Shown here piece after piece: positions 58,601 to 64,000 of a stretch of DNA of 64,000 nt. Position 1 is the first letter of the stretch, and each line of letters starts with the position of its first letter. A model generated the notes under the pieces. That model was not told where the DNA came from. It saw nothing but the letters and a program-made list of their open reading frames with translations, and made no database searches. This stretch comes from Nematostella vectensis (lineage: Eukaryota > Cnidaria > Anthozoa > Actiniaria > Edwardsiidae), in assembly GCF_932526225.1 (NCBI RefSeq), contig NC_064045.1, positions 14,130,442 through 14,194,441 on the forward strand, given 5' to 3'. Made by a program: the position numbers and the translations under genes.

Positions 58601-61600
58601 CATTACACATGGGGACCCCCGGACATACTAATTTCCCGCAATCTGGACCATCAAATCCTTGGTTACATAAACAGGTTGGCGTGACGGAGCCGGATTGCAT
58701 GACGCAAACCCCGTGACCGCTGCAATCTGGTTCTCCTGGGCAGTCTATCAGCTGACACGTGACTCCTTTGTGCCCCTCGTCACAAATACAGTGTGACCCA
58801 TTGCACTTGCCATGCCCTGAACACTCCACGTCACAAGCCAACCCCTGATAGCACGCCTCGCATCGGCAGATGGCGCTGTTCGGAGGAAATTCGTTTCCAT
58901 GGATACAGGGAAGCTCGCACGCCGCGCCCATTGTATTGTTGGTGCAGTTTATGCATCGTGGGGGGTCAAAGCTTCCGTCACATACCCCGTTGTCGTTGCA
59001 GTCGGGAGTACCTGGAATGGAAAGTGGATAAAGGATTTCAATTTTTTACGAAAGAAGAAAGGCCTCTCGCGGGTAACTGGTTAAAAAAATTCGTCACCGA
59101 TGCTTCTAAAAATTCATAAATAAATATGAGATATTATTAATCGTCGAAGCGCGATGTAAGTTCAAATGAAATAGTAGTTTAGTAGGGGGTTTGTAACAAA
59201 ATATCCGAATCGATTCCTTGAATAATAGAAAAAAAACGAGCGCCAATTTCTAACCTACTCTCCGATTTCATTTGCACGTGCATGGCCTCTCGCCGATAAA
59301 TAATATCTAATATTTATTTATGAATGTAATAATGGACCGTTTTAGATATGGTGATGTCCCCCTTTCATATTCTTGCGTGACACTCATAGTCTTGCATGAC
59401 ACTCATATTCTTGCGTGACACTCATATTCTTTCATGACACTCATAGTCTTGCATGACACTCATATTCTTGCATGACACTCATATTCTTGCATGACACTCA
59501 TAGTCTTGCATGACACTCATATTCTTGCGTGACACTCATATTCTTTCATGACACTCATAGTCTTGCATGACACTCAAATTCTTGCAGGACACTCATATTC
59601 TTGCATGACACTCATAGTCTTGCATGACACTCATATTCTTGCGTGACACTCATATTCTTGCGTGACACTTAGGCTTTTACTGAGTGACAAAAAACCCACT
59701 CATGTACCAGTGTCACGCAATGTTGTCACACAAGTCGTTACAATTGCATTACCTAAGCAGTCTGGTACGTGACATCCATCCCCCTTCCATCCTCGGTAAC
59801 AGTCACATTCTTGCGTGACACTCAGACACACTCCATGACCACTGCAGTCGACATTGTTACCAGGGCAACCGATGGTTTCACACTTGGCACCGCGGTAACC
59901 CTTGTCACAGCTGAGAAACATCAAGAAATTAATCGATAATTTGATAATTTAATGAAAAAATTAATGATGTGTAGCTTGGAAGAAAGGCTAGGGGAATGTT
60001 GCAATTGCCATTCCTCTTTATGCTCGTCAGTATCTCGTTAATAGTGTCCAAGTCATAAGATATCGGCCAAGCAATTCATTTCTTCAGTCCAGACTTATAT
60101 ATACTTTTCAAGTCACACAAGAAATCAACACTAATTGCACATACCCTAGCGACGATCCCGTCAGAAATAAGTTACTAACTAAGACTTATTTAATTAATGC
60201 TTAGGATTAAAGCAAATGTGGTTTCTAGAAAATCCAAGATTCCTACCTGCATTTTCCGTCACGGCACACACCGTGACTGTCACACTCTTTGTCACAGAAG
60301 ACCCCCGTGAAGCAATCACTACACACGCACTCCGGCTTTCCATCATTTACCACCACCGTGCCATTCCAGCACCGGATTCCACAGTCGTTACCAAGGTAAC
60401 CAGGGTCACACGTGACGCAAACAGGAGGGTTGTGCGTGACCCCGTCACACACTCCGTGACCATTACAGTCGCCACCCCCGGGGCAGTGTGGGATATGGCA
60501 GCCAACGCCCTTCCATCCGGGATCGCAATAACATTTCCCATCAGCCAAACAGGATCCATGGCCGCTACAGTCGGTCTTATACCCAGGACAGCCCAGTCTG
60601 TATAGATGAAAGAGTTAGAGCTGTCGGCATACTGGAAATATGCTTTATTGGTTTTAATTGCTTTACTTCAGAGAACTTTTAAGGTTGCGCGGGCGTCGCT
60701 TTGCCAATCCGTTACTTTGTAAGGAAATAACCAATCCGTTACTTTGTAAGGTAATAACCAATCCGTTACTTTGTAAGGTAACAACCAATCCGTTACTTTG
60801 TAAGGAAATAACCAATCCGTTACTTCGTAAGGTAATAACCAATCCGTTACTTCGTAAGGTGATAACCAATCCATTACTTTGTAAGGTAATAACCAATTCG
60901 TTATTTTGTAAGGAAATAACCAATCCGTTACTTTGTAAGGTAATAACCAATCCGTTACTTTGTAAGGTAATAACCAATCCGTTACTTTGTAAGGTAACAA
61001 CCAATCCGTTTACTTTGTAAGGAAATAACCCATCCGTTACTTTATAAGGTAATAACCAATCCGTTACTTTATAAGGTAATAACCAATCCGTTACTTTGTA
61101 AGGTAATAACCAATCCGTTACTTTGTAAGGTATTAACCAATCCGTTATTTTGTAAGGTAATAACCAATCCGTTACTTTGTAAGGTAATAACCCATCTTTT
61201 ACTTTGTAAGGTAACAACCAATCCGTTTACTTTGTAAGGTAATAACCAATCCGTTACTTTGTAAGGTAATAACCAATCCGTTACTTTGTAAGGTAACAAC
61301 CAATCCGTTACTTTGTAAGGTAATAACCAATCCGTTACTTTGTAAGGTAACAACCAATCCGTTTACTTTGTAAGGTAATAACCAATCCGTTACTTTGTAA
61401 GGTAATAACCAATCCGTTACTTTGTAAGGTAATAACCAATCCGTTATTTTGTAAGGTAATTACCAATTCGTTACTTTGTAAGGTAATAACCAATCCGTTA
61501 CTTTGTAAGGTAATAACCAATCCGTTATTTTGTAAGGTAATAACCAATCCGTTAAAATCGTAAATAAAAATCTTGGTAAACTATTGGGATGCTGCTTATC

Positions 61601-64000
61601 ATGCTACCTAAATAGGCATTTTTATCTTGACATGAAAAAATAGGTGTTTTCGACCGAAAACCCGTAAGATATAGTAAAATGGGGCGTAGTCATTTTTATC
61701 TAGCTCGTCAATGACCCTAAGGATAGCAAAAATGGGTGTGGTCGATATAATTTTCAAGATATAGTAAATTGGGGCGTTGTTGCAAAATTATACAACACTG
61801 AATCAATGACTTACTCTTACTCTAGGTCCACACCTCCGTCAATCGACTGTACATAAACGGCCACACAGTAATACACCATATATACAGTACCTTTCGCAAG
61901 TAAGCCCTCGCCAGCCGTCAAACCCGCAGTCACAGGTCCCGTTAGTACAGTTCCCGTGTCCCGAACACTCCAGGTCACACGACACACCACTGTAACAACT
62001 TGAGCAATCACACACATCTCCTCCGTCAGCCGTCTTTTTCGGCGTGCCATGCGCACAGGGTATATCACAAGCTGCACTCATGTACCCGGCATTACATCTG
62101 GAATATACAAGCAGAGTATTTAAGGGGGGAGGGGCGTGGGCTTACACTTGGATTTATAATTTTTCCCCGAGTTAGAATTAAGACTTTTCTCTTACCGTAA
62201 ACAAGATTTTTGGTGTATAAAATGCAGAGGAAGTTATTTCTTTAATGTTGTAAGTTTCTATGTCTAAGGCTATTTTTTGTTCTGTTTTACAAGGGGCACA
62301 AGTTATATATTGAGCCAAATGCAGAGTTGTTTATCTGGAGGGTAAAACGACGCGGTGTTCTTGAAGAAAGAAATCATGCAGGCTTTTTATCTACGTGTTT
62401 GTAAGATTCATTTAATAAAAATAATTCCAGTGCATAACATCTCGTACTAAGCTTAACGTACAGTGTACAACTCTGACACAAGATTTATTTACCGACGGCT
62501 ATCGACTATTCGCATGCTTTCAAGAAAGTTGGACAGTCGAAGGACAGAGAATACATTAAAACTGACCACATTTTGGTTCTGCAGTTCATGATGCTGATGT
62601 GTTTTTATTGAATTTCGTGTGCTTTCAAGACACATATGTTTTAATGTGTAGGTTCTAATATGCGTATTTTCAATGTATAAAAATATAATGTTGAAGTCGC
62701 GATAAGGATAATTGAAGTTCACTTCCTCTATCTCACCTGCAATACGGGATATCTGCGATAACACATGTTCCGTTCCCACTACAGTCAGGAGTCCCCGGAC
62801 AGTCCGGAATTTCACATCCCCTCCCACTCCATCCTGGATTACAGTCGCATTGTCCGGTTGCGCTGTTACATGTTCCGTGTCCGGTACAGTCCACGCCCCA
62901 TCCCGGACAGCCTTTCCTGCAAACATGGGGACATTAGTACAGTGGAACTCGATTAAACAAAGTGCCAAGGGAATGAGAAAATCTGTTCGCCATATTAAGG
63001 GTTCGTTATATCGAGGTTCCGTTCCATATATTTTGTTGTAATTTTGGCCGGGATGAAGTAAATTGGAAATACCGAGGGATTCGTTATATAAAGGCTCTTT
63101 AAATCAAGTCAGTCTCAAATAGTGGAGGAAACCCATAAGAAGACACTAGTTTGTGCAGTAAGAGTCAGGGGGATGGGGGATGAAGGAATTCAGGGGAGAG
63201 AAGAGGGCCTTAAACACGAGGTTCCGCTATAAAAGGGAAAGCTTCTCCCACTTCCGGGCTCGAATTTGCAATTATAATTAGAATACTGCCACGCTAGCAG
63301 TCACAAATTACACAAATTACAAGTCTCCTGTTAAAAAATGCTTATCCCTTAGTCTCAGTCGTTTGGAATAAAACTATTTTTGTACAGGTAACAAGACAAT
63401 TGTGCTAAGAGATTGATAAATAAGTGATTTGCTGTCCACTCACGTTTTCGGTGCAAAATTTCAAATTATAATCTAATATAATCTAACGCATCTGCATAAA
63501 TTATAACTTCGCTGTGATGAAAATTCTCGTATTTTAGAGCGCACACAGCTTGGTATAACATTATTTTACTATAAATAGAAACATTTTAGGTGGACAAGTC
63601 TTGGTTTTGAATAAGAAATTTGAGTTTAGCGCTCAGAGCAATTGTCCTGCCATGTTGACTCATTGACGGCTGATTGATAACTGATTGTTCCTGAGCCCGG
63701 GGGTGGGAGGAACTTTTCCTTTTATAGCGGAACCTCGTGTTTAACATTCGTCATCATTATTCCTTCTTTGAGATGTCCCTTCCCCTGGACATTCCTTGAT
63801 TTGCTCCTTGTTAATGTTATGTCGTTAAAATTGCATGCAATCGTGTATAATATCAAATTCAATCTAACCTATTACACACGGCTCCTCTCCATCCTTCAAA
63901 GCCGCATTCACACGTGCCGTTTACACATGTTGCGTTAGTGCGACCCGAGCACAGCAAGTCACAGTTGAGTCCCGAGTAACACGGGTCACACTCGCAGACC
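37971..64000 (-). CDS. Giant multidomain EGF/VWD/LamG transmembrane protein (5' end beyond window)
   Basis: Nine coding blocks join with GT-AG borders and matching phases: 64000-63869, 62916-62737, 62097-61891, 60597-60247, 59910-59753, 59011-57928, 57573-57441, 56373-53388 and 52693-37971. This gives more than 6,600 residues in the window, and the first exon runs off the right edge. Order of domains: tandem EGF-like repeats, a GQPTKFVPGR domain, nine modules of EGF, VWD-like, LamG-like and Cys-rich C8-like segments, one membrane helix, and a cytoplasmic tail of about 255 residues. No signal peptide is seen, so the start lies outside. Many NxS/T sites and Cys patterns fit an extracellular, membrane-anchored protein. 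It shares domain types with VWDE-like and other VWD-EGF matrix proteins, but I know no named protein with this architecture. Function unknown; an adhesive or matrix role is inferred. Confidence 0.9.
52694..53387 (-). other. Intron between the two large exons
   Basis: A phase 1 intron of 694 bp (CAG|GTAACC to TTTTCCAG). It contains a loose inverted-repeat segment rich in GCGCAAGCGCAA / TTGCGCTTGCGC at about 53170-53330, perhaps a decayed MITE. Confidence 0.75.
53388..56373 (-). CDS. Giant gene exon with modules 1 and 2
   Basis: The exon begins AATACCTACCAG (NTYQKCVCRDGFWGKACQ) and ends in RRST(G) in phase 1. It encodes EGF unit 1 (HTCPGGPLAPCYRNGIC), VWD 1 (FITLDGAMYKFYGRGEYQLL to AGLWGNCDD), LamG 1 (GGGYALFFNNSG to FVGEIDELRIWNRKLD), the C8-like Cys segment (YYSACVMSVSRSG), EGF unit 2 (MECPGGYISPCNGLSSC), VWD 2 (YTTFDGAGYNFGTYGEYYLL to GLCGSCDGNVNNEF) and the start of LamG 2. 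Unit spacing is about 1.85 kb, the same as in the terminal exon. This shows that the module was duplicated as one block. Confidence 0.95.
56703..57455. repeat. 44-bp minisatellite carrying about 17 splice-donor copies
   Basis: On the minus strand each unit reads CTAAGGATGAG|GTAAGATTG then TGATGTGACTTGCCCAGTCT. The genuine exon end of the giant gene (GCTGAGGATGAG|GTAAGATTG at 57441) is the first member. The unit therefore duplicates about 15 bases of exon, the 5' splice site and adjoining intron. Variants (CATCAC/CTTCAC, TGGGC/TGAAC) recur in blocks, indicating higher-order spread. Confidence 0.96.
57441..59011 (-). CDS. Giant gene: EGF run and GQPTxFxPGR domain exons
   Basis: Exon 59011-57928 begins (G)GT ACT CCC (GTPDCNDNGVC) and encodes EGF-like and laminin-EGF repeats (CSGHGKCNGSHCICDEGHKG, CPGEPDCSGHGVC, CRHGFSGSSCESC, CVTGWALPDCLQC). 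It then enters a domain VSCLSRNENGSLFAWFGYEN ... GQPTKFVPGRYEKVFNV, ending in phase 2 (AG|GTGAGT). Exon 57573-57441 restores Arg and gives LHDSSSIVWLLAYPLSNRRT, completing the pattern (F-V...IVW-L...RT). A pattern of FGYxN ... GQPxxFxPGR ... VWxL is known to me from proteins of both bacteria and eukaryotes, without a firm family name. Confidence 0.85.
59360..59680. repeat. 19-bp minisatellite resembling the neighbouring EGF exon
   Basis: Units ATTCTTGCATGACACTCAT and AGTCTTGCATGACACTCAT alternate about 17 times in the intron. The sequence CATTCTTGCGTGACACTCA in the coding exon at 59806-59824 (codons around LSVTQEC) is almost identical. The array looks like an expansion of that exon fragment. 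Confidence 0.92.
59753..59910 (-). CDS. Giant gene EGF exon (DKGYRG...DCLG)
   Basis: Bordered by TTTCTCAG at 59911 and TTAG|GTAATG at 59753, phases 2 and 1. It encodes the tail of one EGF (CDKGYRGAKCETIGCPG) and a full one (CSGHGVCLSVTQECDCYRG to CHVPDCLG). It is the only small EGF exon that is not phase 2-2. Confidence 0.9.
60247..60597 (-). CDS. Giant gene EGF exon, 351 bp, phase 2-2
   Basis: Encodes LGCPGYKTDCSGHGSC, ADGKCYCDPGWKGVGCHI, CPGGGDCNGHGVCDGVTHN and a laminin-EGF-like block (CVCSDCFTGVFCDKECDSHG). The borders are TATACAG at the start and TGCAG|GTAGGA at the end. The join to the next exon restores CSCDKGYRG. Confidence 0.9.
60704..61555. repeat. 27-bp minisatellite, about 32 copies
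   Basis: The unit CCAATCCGTTACTTTGTAAGG + TAATAA, with a few AAATAA and CGTAAGG variants, repeats every 27 bp in an intron of the giant gene. It is open in some frames on both strands only because 27 is a multiple of three. Confidence 0.96.
61600..61800. repeat. Dispersed repeat related to the 43-bp array
   Basis: Two imperfect local copies of AAGATATAGTAAA(A/T)TGGGGCGT(A/T)GT are seen. The stretch ACCCTAAGGATAGCAAAAAT followed by GGGTGTGGTC is the reverse-complement counterpart of the array unit at 1449-1738. Confidence 0.55.
61891..62097 (-). CDS. Giant gene EGF exon, 207 bp, phase 2-2
   Basis: Encodes CNAGYMSAACDIPCAHG, then CDCSSCYSGVSCDLECSGHG and NCTNGTCDCGFDGWRGLTCE. Donor AAAG|GTACTG and acceptor ATTCCAG. 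It closely parallels the edge exon at 63869-64000 (CYSGLNCDLLCSG, CECGFEGWRG), showing duplication of an exon pair. Confidence 0.9.
62098..62736 (-). other. Intron of the giant gene
   Basis: An A/T-rich intron between EGF exons (about 640 bp). No repeat array, RNA gene or further coding was recognised. Confidence 0.6.
62737..62916 (-). CDS. Giant gene EGF exon, 180 bp, phase 2-2
   Basis: Encodes KGCPGWGVDCTGHGTC, NSATGQCDCNPGWSGRGCEI and CPGTPDCSGNGTCVIADIPYC. Acceptor TTTGCAG at 62917 and donor TGCAG|GTGAGA at 62737. The join to the exon at 62097 restores YCRCNAGYM. Confidence 0.9.
62941..63060. mobile_element. Possible pogo/Tigger-like transposon end
   Basis: TA-CAGTGGAACTCGATTAAACA starts at 62939 and is followed by TTCGTTATATCGAGGTTCCG. 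Both resemble terminal or subterminal motifs of pogo/Tigger-type MITEs. A matching far end was not identified, so this may be a fragment. Confidence 0.4.
63210..63744. mobile_element. TTAA-flanked MITE, about 530 bp
   Basis: TTAA-ACACGAGGTTCCGCTATAAA at 63210 runs to CCGGGCTCG at 63262. It is mirrored by GAGCCCGG...TTTATAGCGGAACCTCGTGT-TTAA at 63693-63744, giving about 50-bp inverted repeats with a few mismatches. TTAA lies at both borders. The interior has no transposase. It is inserted in an intron of the giant gene. Confidence 0.75.
63869..64000 (-). CDS. Giant gene EGF exon at the window edge (partial)
   Basis: Reads VCECDPCYSGLNCDLLCSGR, TNATCVNGTCECGFEGWRGA and VCN, then donor AATAG|GTTAGA in phase 2. 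The reading frame is open to the right edge, so the exon and gene continue beyond the window. Confidence 0.88.

Noticed and set aside
60658-61547. Open frames on both strands with LQSNGLVIT or LLPYKVTDW repeats
   Set aside because: They follow the 27-bp minisatellite in a giant-gene intron; no exon borders or conserved protein.
1-64000. tRNA, rRNA and bacterial-type elements
   Set aside because: No cloverleaf with a GGTTCRANYCC box or rRNA core segment was found by eye; gene structure is eukaryotic, so operons, ribosome binding sites and origins do not apply.

Overview
This is a window of animal nuclear DNA. It holds spliced genes with GT-AG introns and AATAAA signals, a cytosolic ribosomal protein gene with four coding exons, the metazoan gene ECSIT, a rhodopsin-class GPCR, and very large secreted or transmembrane EGF/VWD/LamG proteins, in a background dense with minisatellites and short inverted-repeat transposons. 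The gene content, intron style, moderate AT richness and divergent class A receptor suggest a marine invertebrate, most likely an anthozoan cnidarian (sea anemone or coral). That placement is inference; no species-specific marker was recognised.

Layout. Positions 1-2700 are repeats: a (TACC)n block, a 43-bp minisatellite and a MITE half-copy. Positions 2703-8661 (+) carry a two-exon gene for a signal-peptide protein with a long parallel beta-helix ectodomain, a GCC2/GCC3-like Cys-rich stretch and a multi-pass membrane C-terminus; a perfect hairpin sits at a frame break in it. Positions 10054-10560 (+) hold a small orphan gene. Positions 11-19 kb are repeat-rich: a 2-kb 21-bp satellite, a MITE, an interrupted non-LTR reverse transcriptase tail, a TTAA-flanked element and a 62-bp satellite. 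Positions 19617-24374 (-) carry a two-exon GPCR whose last codons, stop and start of 3' UTR have been amplified into an 82-bp tandem array. Positions 24.4-29.9 kb are gene-poor with MITEs. RPSA (29918-32475, -) and ECSIT (33774-35995, +) are divergent neighbours.

From 37971 to beyond the right edge (-) runs one gigantic gene. Nine coding blocks with matching intron phases were joined here, giving more than 6,600 residues in the window. The protein begins (in the window) with EGF-like repeats on small, mostly phase 2-2 exons. A domain carrying a GQPTxFxPGR motif follows. Then come nine tandem modules of about 615 residues, each EGF/laminin-EGF, VWD-like, LamG-like and a Cys-rich C8-like segment. 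It ends in a single transmembrane helix and a cytoplasmic tail with a duplicated NPF/DPF-basic-Ser motif. The last seven EGF/VWD units lie in a single exon of 14.7 kb.

The most unusual theme is that three minisatellites next to genes are built from pieces of the neighbouring coding exon: the GPCR 3' end (82 bp), an exon end plus its splice donor (44 bp, about 17 copies), and a piece of an EGF exon (19 bp). RPSA serves translation and ECSIT serves mitochondrial complex I assembly and innate signalling; the other large genes look like cell-surface or extracellular proteins. No operon-like cooperation between the genes is evident.
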